DNA of 64,000 nucleotides from Synechococcus sp. WH 8020 (GCF_001040845.1 NZ_CP011941.1:1249676-1313675), one strand, 5' to 3'. Shown: positions 18,559 to 27,154, counted from the stretch's first letter. Made by a program: numbers and translations. The notes: generated by a model not told the origin, from the letters alone.

Positions 18559-18583
18559 GGCCCTCCTCCAGAGGGGGGGGGCC
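18559..18583 (+). terminator. GC-rich hairpin downstream of ridA
   Basis: Right after ridA a C-rich run (CCCTCCTC) faces a G-run (GGGGGGGG), giving a GC-rich stem of about seven pairs with one wobble, followed by GCGGTTTCTT. It could act as an intrinsic terminator, but the T-tract is short and broken, so confidence is low. Confidence 0.35.
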
Positions 18584-18604
18584 GCGGTTTCTTAGGTTGA
18601 GACA

Positions 18605-18847
18605 ATGCTGAGAGAACCTATGGCCCAAGCCAAGCTGACCATTGGCGAACTCGAAGCGGGCTACCCCCTGTACTGCAAAGCCTTACGCAGACTTCTCAAA
18701 GAAGGACGAAGCATCAAGGACATTGAACGAACAGTGTGCTGGGGACACCTAGAAACGCTGAATCGCTGCCTTCCAGGGCGCTACAAAGCGCCGTCTTATT
18801 TGCTTGCATTAATTCGAAGAGATCTCGATCAGCCCAAGCACTCATGA
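18605..18847 (+). CDS. Small conserved-type hypothetical protein
   Basis: 80 residues, rich in basic residues and helical. The segment YPLYCKALRRLLKEGRSIKDIERTVCWGHLETLNRCLPGRYKA looks like a compact helical protein, possibly nucleic-acid binding, but I do not recognise the family. The frame also has an ATG at 18620. It lies between ridA and the convergent cbbX gene, 4 bases from the cbbX stop. Codon use resembles its neighbours, which supports a real gene. Confidence 0.6.
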   Translation: MLREPMAQAKLTIGELEAGYPLYCKALRRLLKEGRSIKDIERTVCWGHLETLNRCLPGRYKAPSYLLALIRRDLDQPKHS

Positions 18848-18851
18848 CAGA

Positions 18852-19775
18852 TCAAGGAGCGTCAAAAATCGTTGTCAAAGGCTGAGAAGGATCACGCCCC
18901 TCGATCTCACCCTGAAAGACACGACTCGCCAAGACATCTTCTGCTTCGATGGTGGTCAGATCATCGCGACCAAGGGATTGATCGAGGCGGGAAAATAAAC
19001 GATTCGCTTGACGGAGTCTCAGACGATCAAGAGCATTTCGAATCGAACGAGCATTCGCAAAGAATGGCAACTGACGCCTCCTCTTGATGTAACGACAGAA
19101 GGCATCATGCGCTGATTCGCTGAAGTGGTAATCCTGCTGATTCAGAAGAAGGAGGGCAATCGCCATGAGCTCCTCTTCGCTGTAATCAGGGAAATCAATA
19201 TGGTGCGCAACGCGCGAGGACAGACCTGGATTGGATTGATAAAAACTAGCCATTCGATCCTTATACCCAGCAAAAATCACAACAAAATCTGATCGCTGCC
19301 GCTCCATATCTTGCAATAAAATTTCAATCGCTTCCGCTCCATAATCACGCTCATTATCGGACTTATAGAGATAATAAGCCTCATCAACAAACAAAACACC
19401 ACCCAAGGCGCGCTTAATCATCTCACGAGTTTTTGGTGCTGTATGCCCAACATATTGCCCCACAAGATCGTCGCGAGTCACGGTCACAACATGCCCCTTT
19501 CGCAAATAGCCAAGACGATGAAGTATTTGAGAAATACGCTTAGCAACTGTGGTTTTTCCCGTACCGGGCCTACCAGTAAATGACATATGCAGACCAGGGG
19601 CTGTGCTTTGCAAATCCAACTGCTGACGAGCTTGATCCACCAGAAGTAAAGCCGCAATTTCACGAATGCGAGTCTTCACGGGTTGCAAGCCAACCAACTC
19701 CTGGTCCAGCTGCTCAAGAACCTCAGCAACACCTGAATCGGCATAGGCAGCGGCCAAATCAATAGAAGAGGGCAT
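18852..19775 (-). CDS. cbbX: CbbX-like AAA+ RuBisCO activase
   Basis: 307 residues from ATG 19775 (MPSSIDL). Walker A is [17 protein letters not shown], Walker [11 protein letters not shown], and the downstream helices carry conserved arginines in the [14 protein letters not shown] loop, as in the CbbX family. CbbX removes inhibitory sugar phosphates from RuBisCO by threading; in red-type enzymes it acts on a C-terminal extension of the large subunit. In this alpha-cyanobacterium RuBisCO is Form IA, so the mode of action is not settled. It overlaps the upstream acRAF-like gene by 17 bases and is presumably coupled to it. Confidence 0.9.
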   Translation of the reverse strand: MPSSIDLAAAYADSGVAEVLEQLDQELVGLQPVKTRIREIAALLLVDQARQQLDLQSTAPGLHMSFTGRPGTGKTTVAKRISQILHRLGYLRKGHVVTVTRDDLVGQYVGHTAPKTREMIKRALGGVLFVDEAYYLYKSDNERDYGAEAIEILLQDMERQRSDFVVIFAGYKDRMASFYQSNPGLSSRVAHHIDFPDYSEEELMAIALLLLNQQDYHFSESAHDAFCRYIKRRRQLPFFANARSIRNALDRLRLRQANRLFSRLDQSLGRDDLTTIEAEDVLASRVFQGEIEGRDPSQPLTTIFDAP

Positions 19776-20010
19776 CAATCCCTGAAGCAAAGCAACGATC
19801 ATCATCACTCAGCTGACTGTCATTGCCTTCAGCCTCAGGACGCAGGGTGATATTCACATAGGTTCGGCCAAAACTAATATCAGGAAATCTTTGCTTCGCT
19901 TCGCTGAAATCACCAAGCCGATCAAGAAAATCACGCGTAGCGCTGTAGCTTTCAAACTCAAATCGGCGTTCAAGGCAAACTGGCCTTTTGCGCTCATGCC
20001 ACTGATCCAT
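19759..20010 (-). CDS. acRAF-like protein (pterin-4a-carbinolamine dehydratase fold)
   Basis: 83 residues with the pterin dehydratase fold: W-x-E-R-x-x-x-L-x-R-x-F-x-F near the N-terminus, an [20 protein letters not shown] helix and an [13 protein letters not shown] strand, then a terminal helix FASGIDALF. The catalytic HHP triplet of true dehydratases is replaced (RFPDISFG), as in the alpha-carboxysome RuBisCO assembly factor group. In alpha-carboxysome bacteria such proteins assist RuBisCO folding. Its stop lies inside the start of cbbX, so the two form a pair. The assignment rests on motif pattern and neighbour. Confidence 0.78.
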   Translation of the reverse strand: MDQWHERKRPVCLERRFEFESYSATRDFLDRLGDFSEAKQRFPDISFGRTYVNITLRPEAEGNDSQLSDDDRCFASGIDALFY

Positions 20011-20849
20011 AAAACCATCCTTTCATCAGACACAAACCTAGTAGAGAACGTGCCACAGGCAGAAGAAATAAGTTTAAAACTCAACCTACAACTCGACGGG
20101 AATAGAGCGTGAATATCTCCGCAAAGAGAGAAAGAGACACATAATCGGAAGCGGTAACAATCGCCAAGCAAAGAAAACTTGACGCAAAAAGATCACGATC
20201 CCTCGTCAAGCAAGACAAAAGAATGGACAAACATCATGAAAACTTAAAATAGATACATAGCAACGATAATTATGATACGTAAAACAAGACACGAGCAAAC
20301 AGACTTGAAAACGTCAAATCTCAAGGTTGAAAAATCGAATGGACAACCTAGAGGAATTTCGACGATCACTTGAACGCAGTTATAGAAAGAATGATGCCAA
20401 GCAAAAAAATCAATGTAGTAGCCGGCAACCTTGAAAGAGCAAAATCAGAATTAAGCGCTACGGCAATTGCTACCTTCAACACGATTAAGTCAGCAGAAAA
20501 CGAACTGCAAATTAGAAGGACCTGGCAAAACAACGTCCAACAAAAGGAACCCAAAAAGTAACACTATGAAAGAAACAAACATCAGGCTGCTCGAATCATT
20601 TATTGAGACCATTGAGTCAAGCAGAATCAACAGAGAGCGCTGGCTCAAAAAAGTTGGGCAAATCGGGCTCGAGCAAACGCTCGGAGAATACAACAAGTCA
20701 ATACAAATCAATCCAACAAAAGTATCGAATGATCAAAAGCAGAGAGATTAATGAGACAATCAAATCGCAAGAATATACAGCAATAAGCACTCAGATGCAC
20801 AAAGCCTGGAGTTGGAAACATTCAAAATAGATTGGTCTACGATCAAGTC
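20011..20849 (+). other. AT-rich gap with no clear gene, possible small frames
   Basis: About 840 bases of A-rich DNA between the acRAF-like gene and flavodoxin. I see no RNA gene or strong hairpin. Two rightward frames are open: one of about 57-63 codons up to 20561, whose only long start is a TTG at 20370, and one of 61 codons at 20566-20751 (listed separately). Neither has a recognisable domain or a strong ribosome site. The flavodoxin promoter is expected just before 20850, but I see no convincing Fur or other operator. Confidence 0.5.
20566..20751 (+). CDS. Possible small helical protein, unrecognised
   Basis: A 61-codon frame from ATG 20566, with an A-rich composition and a charged helical sequence (ESFIETIESSRINRERWLKKV). 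It begins 4 bases after the end of another weak frame and has no strong ribosome site. It could be a chance frame in AT-rich DNA. Confidence 0.25.
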   Translation: MKETNIRLLESFIETIESSRINRERWLKKVGQIGLEQTLGEYNKSIQINPTKVSNDQKQRD

Positions 20850-21359
20850 ATGGCCTACACAATCTTTTTCGCAACATCCACAGGAAAAACTGAAGATGTT
20901 GCCGACAAACTCAAAGATCTATTACCAGGTACAGAAACTAAAGATGTAGACAATATCGGATCTGCAGCAGAGCTAGCTGAAGCAGAGGCACTCATATGCT
21001 GTGTTCCTACATGGAATACAGGCGCAGATGAGGGTCGCTCTGGAACAGCTTGGGATACCTATGCTGAAGAGATACCAAGTATGGATTTCAGCGGAAAATC
21101 GGTAGCAATTGTAGGACTTGGTGATTCATCATCCTACTCTGACTATTTCTGTGATGCAATGGAAGAATTATACACTGCATTCATACAAGCAGGCGCAAAC
21201 CTAATCGGGAAAGTACCAACAGACGGGTACACATTCGCAGAGTCAAAAAGTGTAATTGATGGCAAGTTCTGTGGCTTAGCTATTGACGAAGACAATGAGT
21301 CAGACCTAACAGATCAACGCCTCAGCGACTGGGTCAAACAAATAAGTTCTGAAGCTTAA
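20850..21359 (+). CDS. isiB: Long-chain flavodoxin
   Basis: 169 residues from ATG 20850. The FMN phosphate loop FFATSTGKTEDVA is at the N-terminus; WNTGADEGRSGTAWDTY and GLGDSSSYSDYFCDAMEEL complete the FMN site. The length and the extra loop mark a long-chain flavodoxin. It replaces ferredoxin as electron carrier from photosystem I when iron is scarce. It is separated by a terminator from a convergent redox cluster that includes a ferredoxin, which suggests regulation by iron, though I see no operator that I can name. Confidence 0.95.
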   Translation: MAYTIFFATSTGKTEDVADKLKDLLPGTETKDVDNIGSAAELAEAEALICCVPTWNTGADEGRSGTAWDTYAEEIPSMDFSGKSVAIVGLGDSSSYSDYFCDAMEELYTAFIQAGANLIGKVPTDGYTFAESKSVIDGKFCGLAIDEDNESDLTDQRLSDWVKQISSEA

Positions 21360-21371
21360 AAGTGAAACAAG

Positions 21372-21396
21372 AAAGCGCCCATAATGGGCGCTTTTT
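21372..21396. terminator. Bidirectional intrinsic terminator between flavodoxin and the TrxR-like gene
   Basis: A perfect stem of ten pairs (AAAGCGCCCA with TGGGCGCTTT) and a three-base loop (TAA), ending in a T-run on the + strand and with an A-run before the stem, so it can stop transcription from both sides. It separates the convergent isiB and TrxR-like genes. Confidence 0.9.
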
Positions 21397-21401
21397 AGTG
21401 A

Positions 21402-22361
21402 TTATTTATGCACCCAATCAACACGAAACTCAGTTCTAGAGTTGAGAAATTTGTCAATTGACATTGCAGCAATACAACCATCTGAGCAGGCAACAACAGC
21501 CTGCTTGAAAGGAGTGTTACGAATATCTCCAATCGCCCAAACTCCAGGAATAGACGTCATCATGTTCTCATCCACATCAACTCCTCCATCGGCTCGAAGT
21601 GGAATCATTCCATGAAGGAAGTCGGTTATAGGTAGCGTCCCTGTAGAGTATAAAAATGCTCCAGTCACATCCAAGGAGAAAGTTTTTTTATCTTTCGTTG
21701 ATTGAACCTTTGCAGAATTCAATCCGGAATCAGATCCATGAATAGACAACAATTTAGTTCGTTCCCATTGTTTTACATTGGGAAGATCTTTAAGTAACTC
21801 AACGCGATTCGTAGATCGACTTGGCTTTCCACTTGTAACCCAATGAACTGTTTTTGCAAATTTAGTGAGAACAAGTGCCTCATCAACAGCCTCTTGATTA
21901 GAGCCATAAACCAAGACATCCTCATTGCGATAAAAAGCAGCATCACAGGTAGCGCAGTAACTAACACCACGACCTAAAAATTCCTTCTCTCCTGGAAGAG
22001 TCGAAGTCCTGCCCATCGCGCCTGTCGCTAAAACGATCGTGCGTGAACGAAAAACACCTTCCGGTGTATAAACAAGTTTTTGATCGCCAGACAAATCTAA
22101 GCTGAATACTTGAGCGCGCAGATAATTTGTTCCATAAGAAATAGCCTGTTCTCGCATCATATCAAGCAGATCAGACCCAGATATCTCATTAGAGACTCCA
22201 GGATAATTAGCTATTTTATGAGTAATAGCCAAAGCCCCTACCGATTTATTTTTATCTAAAATATAGGTCTTTAAGGATGATCTAGACGTATAAAGAGCAC
22301 AGGAGCACCCGGCAGGGCCACCTCCTATAATCAACACATCGGTATCAATATAATCTGTCAT
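21402..22361 (-). CDS. Thioredoxin-reductase-like flavoprotein lacking the NADPH motif
   Basis: 319 residues. The FAD fold DVLIIGGGPAGCSCALYTSR begins the protein and the redox-active CATC disulfide is at C136 and C139, as in low-Mr thioredoxin reductase. The second nucleotide site is unusual: the GGGDSA-type motif reads YGSNQEA (152-158), and no HRRDxxR phosphate-binding stretch follows (VTSGKPSRS instead). Proteins of this kind in some cyanobacteria take electrons from ferredoxin or flavodoxin rather than NADPH (FFTR/DDOR-type enzymes). Neighbours here are flavodoxin, a hydrolase and a ferredoxin, which fits. Start overlaps the end of the next gene by four bases. Confidence 0.82.
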   Translation of the reverse strand: MTDYIDTDVLIIGGGPAGCSCALYTSRSSLKTYILDKNKSVGALAITHKIANYPGVSNEISGSDLLDMMREQAISYGTNYLRAQVFSLDLSGDQKLVYTPEGVFRSRTIVLATGAMGRTSTLPGEKEFLGRGVSYCATCDAAFYRNEDVLVYGSNQEAVDEALVLTKFAKTVHWVTSGKPSRSTNRVELLKDLPNVKQWERTKLLSIHGSDSGLNSAKVQSTKDKKTFSLDVTGAFLYSTGTLPITDFLHGMIPLRADGGVDVDENMMTSIPGVWAIGDIRNTPFKQAVVACSDGCIAAMSIDKFLNSRTEFRVDWVHK

Positions 22362-23119
22362 GATGAAATTTTTCTCGAGAGTGAAGGGTTGAATTGATCT
22401 GGAAATGCAGTTGAAAATGAATCAGGAATCATCTCGAGAAAAGAGTTAATCAATTCTCCATACAATTTTGGCTGTGAAAAATGAGAAAAGTGATGACCTC
22501 CTGGTAAAGAATAGAAGCGGTCGCCATTGTTTAAATGAGGCTTCCAACGGAGAGCGGAATTCTGATCAATAACAAAATCATGAGAACCATTGATGATCGA
22601 CAAGGGAATGTCAATCGAAGAAAGATTGGGTAGAAGCGAGTGTGAAGCAATAGACCCAGGAATAAAATCAGAATCAAGACATTTTTCAAAGAATCCAGAA
22701 AGAACTAAATTAGTATCATTGGGTTTTTTATAGAACAAAAGTGGAACAATGTGAGACAAGATAGATGATCTTGAACAGGGTAATTTCCGCCTCATTTCCA
22801 AATAATGACTCGTCCATTGATTGGTAGAGATAGGGTCAACAGAAATCAAAGTAAGTGAACGAAACAATGTTGGGAATTGTCGCGCAAACAAAGATGCGAC
22901 AGTACCACTAAGGCCATGTGCTACAACATGAGGAGGAGAGTCCAATTGATCAACAGTTTCTCTAAGAAAGTCAAAAATCGTGGACAATGAGCATATCTCA
23001 TCAAGATCATGCTGAAAAGACCAACGGCGTACATGCCTTGACTGACTTAAAATGCAAGCAAGCTTCTTATTAAAGCAAAAAACAGAAGGCTGCAAATCAA
23101 TCCAAAGAATCGATGACAT
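22358..23119 (-). CDS. Alpha/beta-hydrolase-like protein
   Basis: 253 residues. The nucleophile elbow is HVVAHGLSGTVASLFA, in which the residue after Ser-x is Thr rather than the usual Gly, and a catalytic-type HHFSHF is near the end, with an Asp in GSHDFVID. So the triad Ser-Asp-His is plausible but the elbow is atypical. The substrate is unknown. It overlaps the TrxR-like gene by four bases, and the two are transcribed leftward together with a small unknown gene and a ferredoxin. Confidence 0.7.
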   Translation of the reverse strand: MSSILWIDLQPSVFCFNKKLACILSQSRHVRRWSFQHDLDEICSLSTIFDFLRETVDQLDSPPHVVAHGLSGTVASLFARQFPTLFRSLTLISVDPISTNQWTSHYLEMRRKLPCSRSSILSHIVPLLFYKKPNDTNLVLSGFFEKCLDSDFIPGSIASHSLLPNLSSIDIPLSIINGSHDFVIDQNSALRWKPHLNNGDRFYSLPGGHHFSHFSQPKLYGELINSFLEMIPDSFSTAFPDQFNPSLSRKISS

Positions 23120-23190
23120 GCTTAGATTATGCTTTTATTATGTTGGTTCACCATTAGCGATCGCAGGAACGAAGAAGCACAGCATTGAGA

Positions 23191-23409
23191 TCAATATGTT
23201 ACGAACGAACCAGACGAATGATCACCATTCATACCAGGTATGACCTTAATAATTCCTTGCTGTACTTTTAATTCTAACGTAGAAATTAATCGATACTCAG
23301 CACTATCGGCAGTACTCTTCAAAAAAGAAAGTGCATTCAATGCAGAGAGGGGGATTACCATTGAGGTAACTGCATCCAAGTAGATTGCCACAGTAGACGA
23401 GATTTTCAT
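23191..23409 (-). CDS. Small protein of unknown function in the ferredoxin cluster
   Basis: 72 residues from ATG 23409 (the frame is open further, to 23457). It begins with a helix rich in Ile, Ser and Val (MKISSTVAIYLDAVTSMVIP), with no recognisable motif. It sits between ferredoxin and the hydrolase on the same strand, so it may be part of the same transcript. AT-rich codon use, as in the whole segment. Confidence 0.5.
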   Translation of the reverse strand: MKISSTVAIYLDAVTSMVIPLSALNALSFLKSTADSAEYRLISTLELKVQQGIIKVIPGMNGDHSSGSFVTY

Positions 23410-23496
23410 GAAGCAAAATGAAAAGTTGGAAGAGCAATAAGAAGCTAATGAAGCCAAGCACTTAACGAATGAGAAGCTGAAAACCCGAAGAAATAA

Positions 23497-23790
23497 TCAC
23501 CAAAGTTCTTCTTCACAATCGGTCTTGACGATCAAGTCAGAGGTGGCATAAGCTACACATAAGAGTGCATATTTATCTTTAATCTGTGCCTCATCTAGAA
23601 AGCTTTGATCACTTTGATCCAAAGTCCCCTGAAGAAGTCGACCTACGCATGAACTACATGCACCAGCGCGGCAAGAGTAGGACATATCTATACCCGCTTG
23701 CTCTGCTGCATCCAAAATATACTCATCATCAGGACAGTGAAATGAGACCTCTCCTTGAGGTGTCATCAGCTGAACATTAAAAAATGTCAT
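23497..23790 (-). CDS. [2Fe-2S] plant-type ferredoxin
   Basis: 97 residues with the iron-sulphur motif CRAGACSSC (residues 40-48) and the fourth cysteine in [10 protein letters not shown]. The C-terminus is acidic (CEEELW). This is the photosynthetic ferredoxin family; a second, more conserved petF copy is expected elsewhere, so this is probably a divergent paralogue. It is the first gene of the leftward redox group that ends with the TrxR-like protein, making it a likely electron donor to that enzyme. Confidence 0.93.
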   Translation of the reverse strand: MTFFNVQLMTPQGEVSFHCPDDEYILDAAEQAGIDMSYSCRAGACSSCVGRLLQGTLDQSDQSFLDEAQIKDKYALLCVAYATSDLIVKTDCEEELW

Positions 23791-24029
23791 CGCGAGAAAA
23801 GTCCAGCTACTACTTTATTACATTCGTCTATCAATTCGAAACATCGAGTGATCGGAAACGTATCATTTAGCACTTTTAGCTTAACAATGGCAACAACCGG
23901 CTAGACACTTAGGCGAAAATCTGCGACCAAAGATATGCCCAAGATGGCTAATCTGATAGAACTCAGAAGATCATCTTATCAATAACTTATAGGCGCACTT
24001 GATAGCATTAAAAGGCGAATTTAATCAAC
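23791..24029 (+). other. AT-rich intergenic stretch, nothing recognised
   Basis: Between the ferredoxin start and the small HTH gene. It must carry the promoters of both, but I see no hairpin or named operator. Confidence 0.4.
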
Positions 24030-24245
24030 ATGAAAGAAGAAAGATTTTCCCACTTCCTAGGTTCAGCCAATGGATGGAGATCCAAGCGCTTAAGGCTTGC
24101 AATCGCCTTAAGAAAACAAGGATGGTCTTATCAGCAAATAGGAGAGCATTTAAGTACAACTCCACGTTCAATAGGGAGGGATATTAAATGTTTCGTTATT
24201 AAATCGAAAGAGAAACTAGCCCTGCAGGTCCAAGTACCATCATGA
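24030..24245 (+). CDS. Small helix-turn-helix protein
   Basis: 71 residues, basic. The segment RLAIALRKQGWSYQQIGEHL followed by STTPRSIGRDIKCF has the spacing of a helix-turn-helix: a first helix, a Gly turn and a recognition helix rich in Ser, Arg and Lys, similar to sigma-70 region 4 or HTH_23 domains. There is no further domain. It is probably a DNA-binding regulator, target unknown. It lies beside the ferredoxin cluster and 257 bases from chpX on the opposite strand. Confidence 0.6.
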   Translation: MKEERFSHFLGSANGWRSKRLRLAIALRKQGWSYQQIGEHLSTTPRSIGRDIKCFVIKSKEKLALQVQVPS

Positions 24246-24502
24246 TCCAAAACAAGGCTGATCAGAGTCAAACCAAGTGACTCCCAGGATGAAAAATCCA
24301 ATCATCAAGCATCTGGGCCAACTCCTCGCACCAGGGTAAAACTCAGGATCATCGTGATCTTTCATTGGGAGGGTCTTAACTACTGAGCAATTATCTGTCA
24401 ATCAGCAATGAACATATAAGCAGCAAAGCATGTGAGACGAATCAATAAATCACACAAGCTTCAAAATTGTTCAAAACCGGGTATTTATGAATACAATAAT
24501 AA
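24246..24502 (+). other. Intergenic region downstream of chpX, nothing recognised
   Basis: 257 bases between two convergent genes. It contains several short repeats of AT-rich sequence. I see no convincing terminator or RNA gene, although one of the two transcripts must end here. Confidence 0.4.
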
Positions 24503-25645
24503 TTAGAGAAGTGCTCCTCGCTGACATCCCATCAAGCGCTCAGACCATGATTCTGCATAAGCTCGATTGGCTTTTTGCTGATCAACATCAGTTGTATCAA
24601 GGGGATGTGGCATCGTGCCAGAGATTGCACCATTGGTGACACAAAACATCGATTTTTGAAAACTAATGCAGATCTGAACATGAACATCATGCATTCCCCT
24701 GCCATGCGACTTGTACCAGTCACTGAGTTCCTCTGGAAGATTTCGGTACATATCTTGCATGCACAAACTTGGAGGAATCCCAGCTCCCATACTGGGAATT
24801 GGATCTGCGTACAAGGCTCCATACTTGAAATCACTGATGTCAGCTGAAATTTGTCGGGCCTGAGCGTTATACGAAACGGTTCCCAGGAAGGGCATTCCTC
24901 TAAAAAAGACAGCCTCCACGTATGGAACAGCCACATCAACCAGAAATGTCAGTCCGGCCTCTGGAGGTAGAACCCATACGTCTTCGTTCCCAACCGTAAC
25001 TTTATAAGTCATCGGATTACCAGCAGCTGCAACTAAGCCATCTCTGATGTGATGAACAGCATCAATAACAGAACCAATTTCACCGTTGCGATATCGGCGA
25101 GAAAGATCGAGGAACAGGTCACTCATCACCCGCCAAAACAGACCAAGGGCATAAATAGTGGCCATCGATCGGATTGCTTCAGGAGCAAAACCTGGATACA
25201 GCCGATGCACCAATGCCAACAAGGGATCACGGCGACTACGCAACTCAATGATCTTCTGACAAGTCTCAAGAAAAGGCTCTGAATCGAAATAAGCATCCAT
25301 GCCGCCAGTGCCGTGCCAAAACATTGCCTTTTGGCAGTATTCGGCATACTCAAAGTTGATGCGATCGCCACGAAGATGCTGCCATAAGCGTTCAATACTG
25401 AAACCTTCGTGAAAGAATCGCATCACTGGAAATGGATTCAGCAGCTGGGTTTCACCCTGATTCACCAGGTTGCGGCTGTAAGCATCAAGAACGATCCCGT
25501 AGCTATCGAGAACATTGACAATCTGCAAAAGATGATCAGGTGTATCAGCTAGTAAAGGCTCGTCAGAGAGTAAACGACGAATCAGCTCTTCACGATCAGG
25601 GAGGGTTGGAATCATTGGGACATCATTGATCTTTGTAGCAGTCAT
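24503..25645 (-). CDS. chpX: CO2 hydration protein ChpX (CupB)
   Basis: 380 residues of the ChpX/CupB family, a cyanobacterial protein that gives the NDH-1 CO2-uptake complex its carbonic-anhydrase-like activity. The sequence is rich in conserved Arg, Asp and His (FRGMPFLGTVSYNAQA, CISFQKSMFCVTNG), with no membrane helix. It overlaps the ndhD4 stop by four bases and is the last of ndhF4-ndhD4-chpX. It works on the cytoplasmic side of the thylakoid membrane, converting CO2 to bicarbonate using the proton flux of the complex. This is the constitutive low-affinity system in the family. Confidence 0.93.
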   Translation of the reverse strand: MTATKINDVPMIPTLPDREELIRRLLSDEPLLADTPDHLLQIVNVLDSYGIVLDAYSRNLVNQGETQLLNPFPVMRFFHEGFSIERLWQHLRGDRINFEYAEYCQKAMFWHGTGGMDAYFDSEPFLETCQKIIELRSRRDPLLALVHRLYPGFAPEAIRSMATIYALGLFWRVMSDLFLDLSRRYRNGEIGSVIDAVHHIRDGLVAAAGNPMTYKVTVGNEDVWVLPPEAGLTFLVDVAVPYVEAVFFRGMPFLGTVSYNAQARQISADISDFKYGALYADPIPSMGAGIPPSLCMQDMYRNLPEELSDWYKSHGRGMHDVHVQICISFQKSMFCVTNGAISGTMPHPLDTTDVDQQKANRAYAESWSERLMGCQRGALL

Positions 25646-27150
25646 GAAAGTCCTCCTGTGATGGGTAAGAGCGCTAATTCGCTTAGACCGGTTGTGGCTG
25701 CCTGACTCATCCCAACCAAAAGATCCGGTGCAAGACCCAGGAGCAGCACAATGAAGGACAGCGCGATCGCCGGAAGCTGCTCATGGAGCGGAACTATAGA
25801 AAGAACGATTGGATTAGACACTTTGCCTGCAGCAATGGCCAAACGTCCAAAGAAAGCTCGGTTCACAAGCAACAAGAAATACACAGCGGTCAAACCTGAT
25901 CCCACCATGCAAAGCAAAGTGGCAATTGGAAAAGGCTGAAGGCTTCCCCTGAAGACAAGAAATTCAGAGATAAAACCTGCCATACCTGGGATTCCTGCAC
26001 TTGCCATCACACCCACGATCATCAATGATCCCGTGAGAGGTAAGCCGCGCTGAGGGTTAAGAAGTCCGCGAAGAACATTCAGATCTCTTGTTCCGGTTCG
26101 TTCATAGACAACACCTACAGCGAGGAAAAGTATCGCTGAAATCAAACCATGGCTCACCATTTGAAAGAGGGCACCGATCAAGCCCAATGGCGTTGCAGCG
26201 GCAGCAGCGAGCAAGACATATCCCATATGACCAACAGAGCTATAAGCCACCATCCGCTTCATATCGGATTGAGCAATGGCAGCTAGGGAGCCATACAGCA
26301 CAGAAATCGCTGCCCAAAGAGCCAGCCAGGGGGCCGCAACCTCCCATGCCTCAGGGAAGAGACCTAGGCAAAATCGCAGTAATCCGTAGGTACCAAGCTT
26401 GAGGAGAACCCCTGCTAAGAGAACCGACACTGGTGTTGAGGCTTCGGTGTGAGCATCTGGAAGCCAGGTATGAAACGGAAAGAGAGGAATCTTGATCCCA
26501 AAGCCGATCAACAGCGCCCCCATCAACAAAAGCTGGGAGGTGAGCCCCATCTCTCCTGAAAGAATGGGGCGGATGCCAAAATCAACGCCCCCTGTCACAA
26601 GAGCGATCCCAAGAAAGGCTCCAAGGATCAGGACTCCAGATACTGCGGTAACAATCAGGAATTTGGTGGAGGCATAAGCTCTGTTAGCACCGCCCCAAAT
26701 GGCAATCAGCAGCCAAAGAGGAATGAGTTCAAGCTCATAAAACAGGAAAAAGAGCAAAAGATTCTGAGCAAGAAAAGCTCCATTTACAGCGCCGCTAATA
26801 ATTAACAAAAGCGCAAAATAAATCCTTGGACGATTATCGATCTTTCTCGATGCCACTGCTGACACGAGACATAGAACTGCATTCATCAAAACCAACGGAA
26901 GTGAGATTCCATCAACCGCCAAGGAGTAATCCAGTCCAACACTGGGAAGCCAGGGAAAGTGTTCCTGAAGCTGCAAGCCCGAGTTGCTGGGATCAAACCA
27001 AAAGAGCACCGCAAAACTGGCAATGCACTGAACCGAAAGAATGACCAGGGTGAGGCGTCTAAGTTGAGCCGGAGTTGATCCCTGAGGCCAAAGAGACAAC
27101 AGAATCGCCCCCAAGAAGGGGATGATCAGCAACAGAGTAAGAATCATCAT
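25642..27150 (-). CDS. ndhD4: NDH-1 subunit 4, CO2-uptake type
   Basis: 502 residues with about 14 membrane helices, typical of the antiporter-like NdhD/NuoM subunits. Conserved charges appear in LLFFLFYELELIPLWLL (Glu) and IPLFPFHTWLPDAHTEA. It follows ndhF4 by 4 bases and precedes chpX with an ATGA overlap, which assigns it to the CO2-uptake complex rather than respiratory NDH-1. The complex resides in the thylakoid membrane. Confidence 0.94.
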   Translation of the reverse strand: MMILTLLLIIPFLGAILLSLWPQGSTPAQLRRLTLVILSVQCIASFAVLFWFDPSNSGLQLQEHFPWLPSVGLDYSLAVDGISLPLVLMNAVLCLVSAVASRKIDNRPRIYFALLLIISGAVNGAFLAQNLLLFFLFYELELIPLWLLIAIWGGANRAYASTKFLIVTAVSGVLILGAFLGIALVTGGVDFGIRPILSGEMGLTSQLLLMGALLIGFGIKIPLFPFHTWLPDAHTEASTPVSVLLAGVLLKLGTYGLLRFCLGLFPEAWEVAAPWLALWAAISVLYGSLAAIAQSDMKRMVAYSSVGHMGYVLLAAAAATPLGLIGALFQMVSHGLISAILFLAVGVVYERTGTRDLNVLRGLLNPQRGLPLTGSLMIVGVMASAGIPGMAGFISEFLVFRGSLQPFPIATLLCMVGSGLTAVYFLLLVNRAFFGRLAIAAGKVSNPIVLSIVPLHEQLPAIALSFIVLLLGLAPDLLVGMSQAATTGLSELALLPITGGLS

Positions 27151-27154
27151 TAGT

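Noticed and set aside
20264-20280. A GATAATTATGAT-like sequence resembling a Fur box
   Set aside because: Only about four of seven positions are symmetrical, and it is some 570 bases from the flavodoxin start.
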